64,000 bases of DNA from Nipponacmea schrenckii. Lineage: Eukaryota; Mollusca; Gastropoda; Lottiidae. Both the position numbers and the translations under genes were made by a program. Where the stretch lies: positions 21,038,338-21,102,337 of the forward strand of contig CM060199.1 of NCBI GenBank assembly GCA_030562195.1, written 5' to 3'. Below the pieces are notes generated by a model that was not told the origin of the DNA, made no database searches, and worked only from the letters and a program-made list of their open reading frames with translations. Below are positions 1-12,800 of this stretch, one piece after another. Within the stretch, counting starts at the first letter, position 1; each line of letters opens with the position of its first letter.

Positions 1-410
1 ACATAATGATTAATTTTAACTTTTCCATAAAATCAAGGTTTTGAGTTGTATATCAAATTCAACACATAATTTGCACTGAAATTTGTTTAATTTGGTTATT
101 ATTCAATATTCATTCACATTATGATGATTAAAGATGCTCTCTCTGCAGTATAGTATAGGCCTACAATGTTTGCACAACTATACTTATACATACATTTCTT
201 GACTATCATTCTTTAAACAGTAGCCTAACTAGGCTGGTAATGACATATGATCAGATAACCTAACACAGTTATCATTGTAAATTTAGGTTTATTAAGATCA
301 AGGTAAATACCTTACATTCTATATACATGTTTGAAGGTTTATTAGGTTTTAATTCTTAATATATAAAAAATACTCAGTTAAACTCTAAACAGTTTCAAAA
401 CATTTACAAT

Positions 411-678
411 TTAAGGGATAATAGGTCTAAGAATGAGCATAAAATTTGAAAATTTTAAACTTGGCTAATAAGAGCTCTATTCATCAGTAAATATATCTGC
501 TTCCATAAATTACATACATGAATAAGTATCCAGAAAACTAAGTAATTAAGTTTTCCAGTTTTTAAGGGATTCTGTTACTTTATGACACCAGGTAAGTTCA
601 CTGATAAATATATACTCATATTGATCATTCTTGAGAACTGAAATTTTATGTTCATGCTAAGACGCAGTATCCCTTTAA
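411..678 (+). mobile_element. Short MITE, family B, bounded by TTAA
   Basis: A 268-bp non-coding element begins TTAAGGGATAATAGG and ends as the inverted counterpart (TATCCCTTTAA). TTAA at both ends suggests a piggyBac- or Kolobok-type target duplication. Its interior, including a block about Ctgttcatgctaagacgcag near the right end, is shared with the copies at 22380-22569 and 44994-45246. All are internally deleted and encode nothing. Confidence 0.75.
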
Positions 679-1059
679 ATTGTGAGCAATTGCATTTCAT
701 TGAATGAATTTTTTGGCAATTTTTCATAGTTTTTGGTTGTTTAGTGAATTTAGTAAATAATAAACACCTTAATAAGAATTAATTATATATGCCAACGATT
801 GACTTTTGTGGACCTTTTTTTTTTGTAATTTAGAGAGTATAATTGATATAATAGAATCTTATTGATTTTATACTATAATAACTTTCATATCACAAGCACT
901 AAAAAATTCTAATAAAAATTAAGAACATAACAGTTCAAGACATTTTACATAACATGATAATTTTTTTAATATAATTAATTATCATTATTTTGTTTAAAGG
1001 ATGATAATATTAAAATAAGTATTAACATAACTCTTAATGCCTAGAAATGAATCTTGTGT

Positions 1060-2175
1060 GAATTTACACAAATGAATTCTCTATTCTAAGAAATGAAAAT
1101 TATAAAATGAATTCTCATTGCCTATGAAATGGGAGTTATCAAATTATTTCTCATTGCCTATGAAATGGGAGTTATCAAATTATTTCTCATTGACTATGAA
1201 ATGGGAGTTATCAAATTATTTCTCATTGACTATGAAATGGTAGTTATAAAATGATTTCTCATTGACTATGAAATGATAATTATAAAATGATTTCTCATTG
1301 ACTATAAATGATTTCTCATTGTCTATGAAATGATAATTATGAAATGGTTTCTCATTGACTATAAATGATTTCTCATTGCCTATGAAATGATAATTATAAA
1401 ATGATTTCTCATTGACTATGAAATGATAATTATAAAATGATTTCTCATTGACTATAAATGATTTCTCATTGCCTATGAAATGATAATTATAAAATGATTT
1501 CTCATTGACTATAAATGATTTCTCATTGACTATGAAATGATAATTATAAAATGATTTCTCATTGACTATGAAATGATAATTATAAAATGATTTCTCATTG
1601 ACTATAAATGATTTCTCATTGCCTATGAAATGATAATTATAAAATGGTTTCTCATTGACTATAAATGATTTCTCATTGACTATGAAATGATAATTATAAA
1701 ATGATTTCTCATTGTCTATGAAATGATAATTATAAAATGATTTCTCATTGACTATAAATGATTTCTCATTGTCTATGAAATGATAATTATAAAATGGTTT
1801 CTCATTGACTATAAATGATTTCTCATTGCCTATGAAATGATAATTATAAAATGATTTCTCATTGACTATGAAATGATAATTATAAAATGATTTCTCATTG
1901 CCTATGAAATGAAAATGAATTCTAAAAGGATAATTATAAAATGAATTCTCATTGCCTATGAAATGATAAATGAAAAGAATGCTCATTGCCTATGAAATGA
2001 TATGGTAGTTATAAAATGAATTCTCATTGACTATGAAATGAATTCTCATTGCCTATGAAATGAATTCTCAATGCGTATGAAATGAATTCTCTTTGCCTAT
2101 GAAATGAATTGGCATTGCCTATGAAATGCATTCTCATTGCCTATTAGATGATAATTATAAAATGAATTCTCAATG
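1060..2175. repeat. Minisatellite, about 36-bp unit with 21-bp short units
   Basis: A tandem array of about 1.1 kb is built from variants of TTTCTCATTGACTATGAAAT followed by GATAATTATAAAATGA. Full units are about 36 bp. Shortened 21-bp units lacking the GATAATTAT part are interspersed. Nearly all unit lengths in 1216-1986 are multiples of three, so the minus strand stays open for 256 codons as a repeating peptide. I regard that frame as a by-product of the period. Confidence 0.9.
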
Positions 2176-3073
2176 TTTAGAACTGAAAAATCCAAAAATC
2201 AATTCACTATATTTAAGGAAGATAATTAGATTGTAATGTATTTAGTAGCGAAGAGAAAGAAGAAATAAATCTGTTATGCTAATTTGATCAACAATTACAT
2301 CAGCATCGTAATTTTGGGCAAATTGTCAAATTACGACATGGTAAACTCCAAACAAATCAAATTGTATTAGGTTTTATTTTTACTGTCTGTTTTCATCAAG
2401 CTGTATTTCTCTTATCAGTTCTATGTCAAATACAGCTTTTACTTTTCAAGATTGTAAGTACATTTTTGCCATGATATTACTCTTGCTTTAATGTTTGTCT
2501 GTTTTGGTCTTTAAAAGCCATAATGGCCAAGATCCAACATGGAAAGTGAATGCAAATAACCAAGTTTTTATTGATGGTTGATATATTTCCATATTCTTCT
2601 TCTTATTGCTAAGTTTATTTGAATATTATTATTATAAAAGTCAAGAATAAGTCTTGTATTTTTGGTTCCTGGATTTCAAATATCATTTACATTTGTCTGG
2701 TACTGTTAATGTATTGTTTAGAAGTATTAACAGATTTTCTGACACTAATGGCGCTATATATGTCAGTTTAACCTTATGAACTACTTCAACTTTAATAGGC
2801 TGTAAATTTGGAACTACATGCTATAGAGCATCCAGGTTTATTGTGCCTTTTAGAATTAGACTTTGCCTACCCATCCTTTTAAGCACAAATTTGGCCTTCA
2901 AATGGGCTAAGATATTGTGATTTTTGTCTCTGCTAGTATTAGGTTATAAGTTTGATCCCCTCAAAACAAAGATAATGTCACTTTCAGTGCTTTCAAGATT
3001 TTGCTGTTATTTCTTCTAGTATATATTATATACTGGTTAATTATTTTTATCTGTAAGTCATTCTCTATATTTC

Positions 3074-3217
3074 CATGAATAATGAACACAGTTTTTATGG
3101 TATACTACTCATCAATTTAATACAATAATACACAACGTTTCAACAATTACACTGTCGTCATCAGGTGGACAAATCTATATATATTATATACCATAAAAAC
3201 TGTGTTCATTATTCATG
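3074..3217. mobile_element. Palindromic fold-back element with perfect 31-bp arms
   Basis: The arms 3074-3104 and 3187-3217 are perfect reverse complements of 31 bp (CATGAATAATGAACACAG and onward). The centre, read on the minus strand, contains CTGATGA, 16 bases, then GAAAC, which resembles the conserved core of a hammerhead ribozyme. A related core occurs in the fold-back element near 50210-50420. No coding capacity. Confidence 0.75.
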
Positions 3218-3742
3218 TGCTTCCTACTCCTAAATGTCGCTTAAGGAGTATATTTCCTGTAGTTTGATTGTTAAACATGGGTTCCCTTATTTTCATTTAT
3301 TCATATGTATATTCCATAATTGGGCCGTTGGACTGCTAATACTGCTAAATCATTCGAAAGGAGAGAAATTTGATGATTGGGACAAATTCCAGTTTGTCTC
3401 ACAAGTTCCTAATTAAGATGTATTTAGCGTAGTCATGTTGAAAATTTTCCTCGTTCCTCCAGTACCAGAAACATCGTTAGGTCTCAAAATGTCTTTCAAA
3501 TATTAGTATCTATCTTCTATTACCCAGTGCATGGTCACGTTAACAAACATGAATAGCATTTTGAAGTGGATTAATTTCATTGAATTACCCCAGCTTTTAT
3601 ATGCTCACAATCGGTTTGAATTGATTTGACCCTTAACAATGTGAGAATGCATCTTTAAGTTTGGTGTTTGCAAGATATTTATTAATGTAAACAGTCTAAT
3701 TGAAAATAAACTAAAATTTTGTTCTTTATACATATGTCTACT

Positions 3743-3872
3743 TTAATTTTTAATATATAGCCACTTCAATTAAAGTCCAAAGACAGGCCTCTTGAAGGTC
3801 AAAATGTCATGGTGACTAATGTTCAAGAGGCGGTCTTTAGACACTAACTGAAGTGGCTGTATTAAAAATTAA
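3743..3872. mobile_element. Fold-back element with about 50-bp imperfect arms
   Basis: The left arm reads TAATTTTTAATATATAGCCA and continues through CACTTCAATT, AAAGACAGG and CCTCTTGAA. The right arm (about 3823-3872) is its inverted copy with a few mismatches, ending TAAAAATTA. The spacer is only about 27 bp, so the transcript would form a long hairpin. No ORF. Confidence 0.7.
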
Positions 3873-4542
3873 AAACTAATAATAAACAATGGACAAGATC
3901 ACAGAACTTTGGTAAGCTTATATCATATGTTATCATCTTAATTGGTGGATTAATTAATCAGACAATGATAAAATTATTACCGGATGAGATTATCGCGTGT
4001 TACCGAAAATTAAAATACAAGTAAAGAATGATATTTTATTGATTTATGAATCAGAATTTGGACAGTAGGTCCAGTGAAAATTATTGTTAAAACAAAATTA
4101 AATGGTAGAATTTGGTATCCCATCGGTAGATCAGGAGACAGTATTCAAAAGCGGCAGAAACCTAACAACATCGTTAGATAACACATGTATGCCTTTATGT
4201 TTGTTTCAAAGGATGTGTTTTTGAATGTTATATTTTACTTGTAAAAGATACTTAATCAAACCTAATCTATGAGACATTACTTAAGGGTAATTTTGGCTAT
4301 ACGTGTCTCTTTTCAGAATTTAAATCTAACATACTGTGTGCAATGGTGACAATTTGTTAGAATACCATTTCAATAACAATGGGTGAGGTCAAATCTTGTG
4401 TTAGTGTTCCGCATTAGTGCTAACTTTGGTGTTATCACTTAAGTTAGATATTAACACTTTTTGGGGTGTTAATCACACAGAATCGATCTGTATCGTTATT
4501 TAGACTTGTTAAAGTTTCCAAAATGTTCTTCAATAATTTAAT

Positions 4543-4587
4543 ATAGTATAATAGCTTTATTTGTTATTTTTTAACACATTATTTGGT
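4543..4587. repeat. 45-bp direct repeat, left copy, flanking a SINE
   Basis: The 45 bases from 4543 (ATAGTATAATAGC...ATTTGGT) recur without a mismatch at 4754-4798, on either side of the tRNA-derived insert. The arrangement looks like a target-site duplication, but it is far longer than the usual 5-20 bp of SINE insertions. Confidence 0.85.
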
Positions 4588-4753
4588 AGGGGGGGGGACT
4601 ACTATCTCGTAGTTCCGGGAAAGCACGGGCCTAGGAATCAGACCTAATTTTTATTTCCTCGCACCGATCTGGATTCGAACCCACGGTACCTAGTCGCCTA
4701 GCAGACGACAGTCCAACTCGCTAACCACTGAGCCATTCACCACCCTAAGTATA
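4588..4753 (-). mobile_element. tRNA-derived SINE-like insertion
   Basis: Read on the minus strand from about 4745, the element starts GGGTGGTGAATGGCTCAGTG, then GTTAGCGAG (polymerase III A-box-like), and has GGGTTCGAATCC (a near-perfect B box) about 50 bases on. It continues for about 80 bases and ends in a run of C. The tRNA-like head cannot be a functional tRNA because the 3' acceptor half is absent. The left direct repeat is at 4543-4587 and the right at 4754-4798. Confidence 0.8.
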
Positions 4754-4798
4754 ATAGTATAATAGCTTTATTTGTTATTTTTTAACACATTATTTGGT
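4754..4798. repeat. 45-bp direct repeat, right copy, flanking a SINE
   Basis: Exact second copy of 4543-4587. The two copies bracket the SINE-like insert. Confidence 0.85.
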
Positions 4799-4802
4799 GT
4801 TA

Positions 4803-4922
4803 AGTATAGGTTAATGGTCGAAAGTTTGTCAATAAGTCTAATAATGACCGTTGACGAGGACCGAAGGTCCGAGTTATACGGTCATTATTAGACACATTGA
4901 CAAACTTGAGATCCATTAACCA
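4803..4922. mobile_element. Fold-back element with GGTTAATGG termini
   Basis: Outer arms pair GGTTAATGG with CCATTAACC, and inner arms pair GTCTAATAATGACCGT with ACGGTCATTATTAGAC. AAGTTTGTCAAT and its complement lie between. The loop is about 26 bp. It lies 5 bp beyond the SINE's right direct repeat, so two insertions are packed together. No ORF. Confidence 0.7.
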
Positions 4923-6842
4923 ACTTAAAATACAGATTAACAAAAAAACAGCTCACTATAAACTCACTAGAGTTTTATTTACAAACAAACCTGAAATCAA
5001 AACGTTTAAGCCCTTTAGTACAAGAATCATCCATATTCAGACTATGTATCAATAACAATGGACCGACCAATATGGCAGCACCTGGTGTTTCGCAAAAAAA
5101 TCTGAGTAAAGATGTTCTAATTAATGGGAAAACATTGTCAGTTTGTCTAATAATTCCCGAATTAACTCATAATCGGCCTAATTACGTAGGAAATACCTAG
5201 CTAACATCTACCAGAACTATCCATAAAACACAGATGGACCTCCCTGTGTCCACATAACGTTAAATAAATTATGAATGCACGAAATAACAATGAAAAAAAG
5301 CCTAATTTATCAATTGGTAAGCTTATTTGACAAGATTTGAAATACAACTTTAATCGATGCTCACAGATTTCGCCCTAATGAATAATAAATTATCTTTTTC
5401 ATTTGAAAGTAAGGATTTGAAGATAAACTTTAAGTTTTAATTGGACGTAACATTGAACACTATACATTTTGAAACCTGGATTAGTTCTCTGAATAAAGTA
5501 TGAGTGAATTTAATGTGAGTAGTTGTCAGACTAATCCCCATTCGTTATGGGCAAGAGGCTGATAATTAGAGTCCAATATTGGACTCTTGACCACTTGCCA
5601 GTACCAATATGTTGGATATTGGTACGCAAAAAACAAAGGGTGACATCACATCTGTATTTTAACACCAGATAATATACTATATTAACACAAAGAATGAGTT
5701 CAAATGTCATGTTATGTGATGGTTTTAACACTAACATAGAACACAAACAAAAGATTTGACCTCACCCATTGTCTTGTTAACTTAGGATTGAACTTTCAGA
5801 TATAAATTACCAAGATTGTGACTCTATTGATTCAGTTGTATTTAATTGTATGGGAATGGTAAACCACCTCGATTTTATAGCTATCAGTAAAAAAGAGTTG
5901 AAGCTCTACACAAAATCGAGAGTTTCAAAAGAATCTATTTTCCCCTTAAACTATGTTTACATTTACAACTGAATGAATGCAGCATTCATTTAAAGAATGT
6001 ATTGTATGGGATATAGAGAAATTATGCTAATATACTCTAGGCCTGTATTGTAATGTATATATTGTTTGTATATAGACAATAGATCTCATTGCAATCTTTA
6101 GGTCACTTAAAACTCTTATAATAGTTTCTTGTCATTTATAATGGATACTTTCTTGCCTATTGCTTAAATAGTTAATAGATAAATGAATTAGAAGAAGTAT
6201 AAATATAAATGTAGGTTTTAGGGATTATATGAAACGTGTTAATTTTTGTTTCAAAGCATTCAAGCATCTGCATAACTGTGTACAGGTCAATTTATGTAGT
6301 AGTCATATAGTCAGTGATAAGGTATCAGAGGATGGAAACTGACCGTGGAATATGGATCTTCCTTACATTATAGAGGGCTCATATTCACGCTTAATAACAG
6401 GCATCTTATTCCCGACCTATTGAATAGAACAAACCATAATAATGTCTGATGTGTTTTACTTTAAAAACATATGAATGTTGAGTGCAGCAGACTATTTTTG
6501 TTATAAAACTATGAGATTTATTAAGACATTTCAAGTATTTTTGTTTTCAATGCAATTTGATCTATAATTGAATTCTAATGTCTTTATTTAAATTATAGAA
6601 ATTGTAGCACAGCTGTTATGCATTTTCCATTTGCTAAGATTTAAAATAGCTTATATCATGTATTGCAATGGAAATTAAAATCGTGCGCTTAGATAAAGAA
6701 TTTGCTGTTGTATCTTGGAATATTTTCCTCATTATACACTGTAGGGTATTATAATATCAGAGCAGAAACCTGAGGTAAATCTCCATTATGTTTCAAATTC
6801 TTATTGAAAATGTTTTATAATATGTGAAGATGAATTTTTCAG

Positions 6843-9800
6843 ATGAAAATAAGAATGTGGTACAGCAAGAAGGACAATGTGAAACTGTAGAGGAAGAGAA
6901 ACCAAAGGTAATGGAGAAACCAACAGCAGCGACTGTATTCACCATTGATTTTGATGAAGATAAGAAAGTGAAAAAAGACCTTAATTTAAGTGACCATATT
7001 CCATCAAAGCTGAGAGAGAAATTGGAAGCTCGGAAAAAAGCTAAGTCTCCAGTAAGTGTACATTTGACTTCATCACAGTTGCATTTGAATCACAATTCAC
7101 TTCAAGGAGTATAGGCCATACTAATGGAACAAGGTACATGTACATTTATATGATTCAACAAAATCTGCGTTAATGATTTAAATCTTTGTAAATACAGGTT
7201 CTGGACATGACCTGAAATGAGCAGAAGAGAAATCCTCTTAGGATCTTTGGATTCATAAAAAAATTGTATTAACAGAGTCAAAAAAATGTTTTCTTTTGCA
7301 ATAATAGTATTAGAACCTGCATATTCTCAGGAAAATACAAAGGAAAATATTTTTCAAAGATTGTTTATTTAAAGTTAAAGGGATAATAGGCGTTAGAAAA
7401 CACTCGTACTACGGCTTATATTTGTGTTTAATATTGACTATTAGTTAAATAAGTATGCATCCCACACTTTACCAAATTTTAAAAAGGCACAATAAAAATA
7501 TATTCGGAATTTTAAAAAAAAGTGAGCCAGCGACGATTCCATTCAGTTTGAGAATAAAAGCGTCTGGTAAATCAACGCTAAAACATCATTGTGGAATTCA
7601 ACAGTAGGGGTCAAGGACCCGTGAAAACCCACATGTTAGAGTTACTTCCCTTTATATTTACACGATTTGAAAATCGCTTGATGGATGGCTCAAGCGTTTT
7701 ATGATTAACTACTTTATTTTGGGGATTTATCGGATTTTAGAGGGATTTTGATGTATAGGTAAGCCCACTGATGGATATATACTGTTATTGTCCAAATTTG
7801 AGTGAACTTAAAATTTTATATTCGTTCTAACGCCTATTATCCCTTTAATTTCAGCAAAATACTATGTACAAGCAGATCGTTTCTATTCTTATTGTTTTAT
7901 ACAAGGACAAGATCTTTCTTAGAACCTACTGGAAATTTGTTTAGGGATAAATCACGAATTAGTTGCTTGACCAGCAGCTGATAGAGAATTTTGACCTTTT
8001 TTGCTCTCTTATAATGCATTAAAAACTTTTTTGCTTATATTACTTATTTGAGCAAGTATTTAGATGAATCAATTACTATAAGAATTTCTTTGATTCTTAA
8101 TAATAGTTTGGATTTAAGGTAAAATCTGTATTGCATTTATTTTGTTCATTTCCAGAATTCACAATTCAGAGACATAATAAATACTTTTTTATCTTTTTAT
8201 TTGAAGAGTTATTCAATATTTTTATTTTGTTTCCATAGGAATCTGATTCTGCTAAGAAGACAGCAGCTAGTAGTAAAGATAGTGCTAAAAATTTAGTAAG
8301 CATTTTATGTTTATATATAGGATTTGAATTGTTTAAAGGGGCAGTAAAGATAATTTTTAAAAGGGTTTAAATTTTAGTAAACTCTTTTTATCCCCGACCT
8401 CCCAGAAATTTTTTAATTTGATGGGTTAATTTGTAATGGGCCCAGGGGGAAACGGGGGCCGGGGTTTAAAAGGCCCAAAAATGGGGTTTAAAACATTTAA
8501 AAAAAATAAAACCGGTTAAAGGGAATAAATTATGGATATAACCCTTCTTTAATTTTAAAAAGGGGTTAAAATTAAGTTTAAACACAATTTAAAATTTTTA
8601 TAAAAACTAAAACCTTCCCTTGGGTTCCTTTTGGGTATAAAGGGCCGGGGGGACAGCTGCAGGTATTTTTTTGAAAGCTAACTTACAAAAAGATTAATTT
8701 TTTTGTAGGAAAGAACCCCTCTAAGAAGTTCTAAAAGATTATCAAATGGTGTTAAAACACAGGAATCTAAGGTTTGTAAATTTGAGGTTAATAAATCATT
8801 TATGAACTGGTTTAAATGAGGCCATGAATATACTATTACAATCAATATTGATTTGTAAGATGGGTGGTTTTACTCTGAAAAATGGCATTGATGTATAGCA
8901 AAATACAAACTCAGTGAGTGACTTAAATATATAGGGTTTCCCATGTAATATAGATATTCCAAACCCTCAATACCCAGTTACATTAATTATTATTTTTGGG
9001 TGTATTGAAAAGTTTTAATTTAAAGGCCCGGCCTAGGTCAGAAAATTACCTTTGTCATTAGTTTTAGTTTTGGGGTAAAAATTGGGTTTTCATAAAAGGG
9101 GCTGATGAAAGGTCAAAAAGTTTTGATTTAAAAAAGGGTTTTAAGTTAAAATTTTAATAATTAGTTCTTAATTATTTTTATGTTTTGAAAATATTAAATT
9201 CCCGGGGAAAAATTTTCATTTTTAAATTTTAAATAACCCCAAAAATTATAAAAAATTTTTTGATAAAACAATCAATTAAAGGAGGGAAAAACAAAATTTA
9301 AAATTTCTTTAGTATATTTTTAAGTTAAAAAAAGAAACTTTTAATTCAAATCTTAACAAAAAAAAAATATTTTTTTAAAAAAAAAAGGGGAAAAAAAAAT
9401 GGCACTAGTCTGAAATAAGTATTTCCTGAAATCTAACTTAGAAATCGATTAATGTATTGATATTACATGTTTTTTGAGACTTGAAGATACCACTTTACTT
9501 TCTCAATTTGACTGTTTCTCATTGAAATATCTCATAGTTGTTAAATTATATTACAGGGCTCAGATACAAAACCAACACAGAACAAACCATTAAAAACACA
9601 GACTAGTAAAAACACTGAAACCAGAAGACAGTCAACTGTAAGATTATATTTTCTTATTATTTTCAACATTTATTTTGAAAGTTATGTTGTTTCCAGAATT
9701 AAAGAGGATAGTGAACAGGATTTCTGAACTTTTTAGAATCAGCAGGGACACTATTCCTATTTCCATTTCAAATTAAATGTGCTTTTTTATTATGTCACTT

Positions 9801-12800
9801 TCAAGCAAAGCTGGCAATAGTATTGTAGTAAAGACTTAGTTTTTGAGAAATTGAAAAAAACACCAGATATCTGATTGAATATTAGAAGTAAAATGCAAAT
9901 TGATATTTTTGATACACATTACAAGCTTAATTTACAATCCCATCATCTATTCATTGAGATATGTGTGTTTCTACAACAAAATAACCAATCATGTTAAGCT
10001 AAAAATATCAGTTTATTGGAAATATTGTTCTGTGGATCCAAAAATGATATGATGGTTGCATTTGTATCGGCTACCCTTTTGATCCTATTTTTTTTCTTCT
10101 GCAGGAATATGATTCTAGAACTTATAAAGTTAAAAGAAATAATTCAAATGCTGATGTTGGAAAGAAATCATCCACTCCAGTAAGTCTTATCAAATAAATG
10201 AGTAGGATTCCTTACTTTCATTAATGTGTATGTAATTATAAAATAGATGTAATTGTTATTGTTAGCATGCATGAATATTGAACATGTAAATGAATATTCA
10301 TAGCGTGTGCATGTCCTCGCGCATGAGCATGTCTTGTATTGTATTTAGTATTGTCAATTTATGTGTGACCCCCATGGAGTGAAGACATATGTCTAAAAGA
10401 TATATGAACTGATATTGTGAGTTCGGCCAAATACCATTTGACTGTGTGAAAGGGTTAGATACTCCCTTAGGTTCGTCCTATCGATCACTAGGATACTGGG
10501 GCAATCGGTAAAGAAATATAAATGAGTAGATCGGTTGCATAGGTTCCGACAAGATTGCCCAACTGAATGGAGTCAAACCATATATCAATTGTATATGTTT
10601 TATATAACTTCTTGACTAGTCTTGACTAAGGGCAATCAAGCCCCAAACGTTGTTATATAAAACATATGAACTATAGAATGTGTTTTAATATATACAAGTT
10701 AACAATTATTATCATAGAAGAGTTCCCTTAGATGTTCTGGGAAGATAGTCATGTCTAATATGAACTACAGTAGAACCTGTATTCAGAGACCACTCAAGGG
10801 AATATTCAAAAACGGTCGCTGAGTGAAGGTGGCCTCTTAAGAGAGGAACTGCAAGACCATTTCGTTTTGATATTTTTGAAATCATAGGATCTTACTTTTA
10901 CTCATACATGTATAGTTTCTACTGCTTTTGCATGCTATCTCCTATCTACCCATGAGATACTCTATTTTGTTGTATTTTATTTTCTATTAGATACCAAAGT
11001 TCTTACAGTTATTATCGTTTTCAAAGTCAAAATTCTCTACCTTCAATCAATAAGATATCCTTCTTTACTTGCATTTTAATTGCCTGGTAACACGCTTAAT
11101 TCTATTTTCACCTGATTAATATGTTTTTATAACAACATCCGGTATACCCTACTTTCGCTTTCTGATCAAATTTACGGTAGTCTAAATTTTACCAAAAACG
11201 AAATATTGAAGCCTTTACAGTACTTTATAATAATTGTCAATACGATGATATCTTTCAATATTAATCAGCAACAAGGTATAAAATTAATCTGTAGAAGATT
11301 ATTTAATTACCGATTAGCGATAATCTCATTGAATATCACCGACGCGTGAACGTGATTTTTGTTACGGGAGATAATCAAAAGTGTCATGGTCGCTTAATTG
11401 AGTTATTTTAATCAATTGGGAGTGTAAATACATGGCCGCTGGTCGCGTAATGAAGGTGGCCGCTTATTAGTCGATAATTACATTGAAAACTCGTAGGGGG
11501 GAATTTATTGTGGTCGCTTATTGAAGGTGGGCTCTTAATAAAGGTGGTCGTATGAGCAGGATATACTGTAATATTATAACAAATCTTAAGAATAAGTTGG
11601 TCTGATGTGTGATTAATGATATATATAGCCACAGATTCCTCAAGATTTTTTAGAAATATGAATATATGTGTACTTCTCTTGCCATAAAGTGTGCAATAGT
11701 GGAAATTTTTAGTAAAGCAGGTCTTTAATTAAGCCCTCTTTGCATGTGCTACCTGTTAAGTCTATTGTGGCACTCAGTTGGCGAGTTCTGTTCCAATGCT
11801 GGCTATACCAGATTATGTCGTATTCTGTCTATTCCATTCTCTGCCATTTTGAATTCTGTTTGTAGCTACTATATTAACTCAACTCTGTTCCAACTTCTTT
11901 ATGCTTCTGGTTGATTGTTTAATCGAGCAGCTCCTATGTGTTTTGGTTCTGTGTTTCCTTATTTCATTTATTTTTTATATAGGAATCAGACAAAGAAAAA
12001 AGACTATCCACTTCCAAGAACATTCCAAATACTAGTACAGCAAAGAAAATACGAAGACTTTCTAAGTCCCCTGTAAGTACTTTATATTTCTGATGGCGCT
12101 AGCTTTTTAAACAATATCTCCAAGGTACAATATAGCCTTCAATTGTGCTTTCTGTTATGCCTTTAAAAGTGTTGGTCATATAGATGTTTATCCATTTATT
12201 CTTGATAGGATGATTAGAATCAGCTTAAAAGAACGATAGGGTTTGAACAAACAGACATAGCTCATAGCTCTAAAAATAATTTCCTTAAATAAAAGATTCT
12301 TGTCTTTTGCAGGAATCTGTGGCATCTACTAAAAGTAGTAAAAGTACAGGTACCAGTAGTAAAGTAGCTGTAGACAAAAAGAAGAAATTATTAGTTCAGA
12401 GCAAAAACAAGTCCTTTGTAAGTATTATACTCGTTTGCGGATGTTTAACTAAACAAAATGGAAGTAAACCACTACCCTTATCAACATCTGCTAGACTGTC
12501 ACTGCACACAAAACCACTATTTTTAGAAATAACCTTCTGCCAATTAAATTTTTCTCATTATCTCAGAAATTCTGAAAGAAAATGCAATTTCAGACATCAA
12601 ATTTCAAATCTAGACCAAAAATAAGTCAATAAGGGCATGCAAAAACCCCCAAAGGAAGGGAGAAAGAGGATTTCTAAAAATAAAACAGACTAAATTCGTA
12701 TACAATCATTAGCATGAAATGTTTTTTTGGTCCAGTTATTATTGTAGTAATCTACAATTAAATCTGCTGTAAAGTTCTATTTTATGATAAAGTTGTTCAG

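Larger units (their letters stand above)
1..6842. other. Upstream region or intron 5' of the first visible CEP170 exon; repeats only
   Basis: I see no convincing coding exon here. The stretch is probably an intron or 5' flank of the CEP170-like gene, because the exon at 6843 opens in mid-codon behind a good acceptor. It holds a TTAA-bounded MITE (411-678), a long minisatellite (about 1060-2175), fold-back elements (3074-3217, 3743-3872, 4803-4922) and a tRNA-derived SINE between long direct repeats (4543-4798). The parts 679-1059, 2176-3073, 3218-3742, 3873-4542 and 4923-6842 are AT-rich and show me nothing else. The open frame at 3234-3416 has no recognisable motif. Confidence 0.6.

Noticed and set aside
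1216..1986. 256-codon minus-strand frame with a repeating 12-residue peptide
   Set aside because: It lies wholly inside a minisatellite whose unit lengths are multiples of three; there is no flanking gene structure.
4660..4745. Possible minus-strand tRNA gene
   Set aside because: A and B boxes are present but the acceptor stem halves do not pair and the sequence continues as a SINE.
6824..6842. Start codon of CEP170 at 6824 or 6830
   Set aside because: 6824 is GTG; the ATG at 6830 is followed by a TTTTTCAG acceptor, and the family needs a long N-terminal part including the FHA domain.
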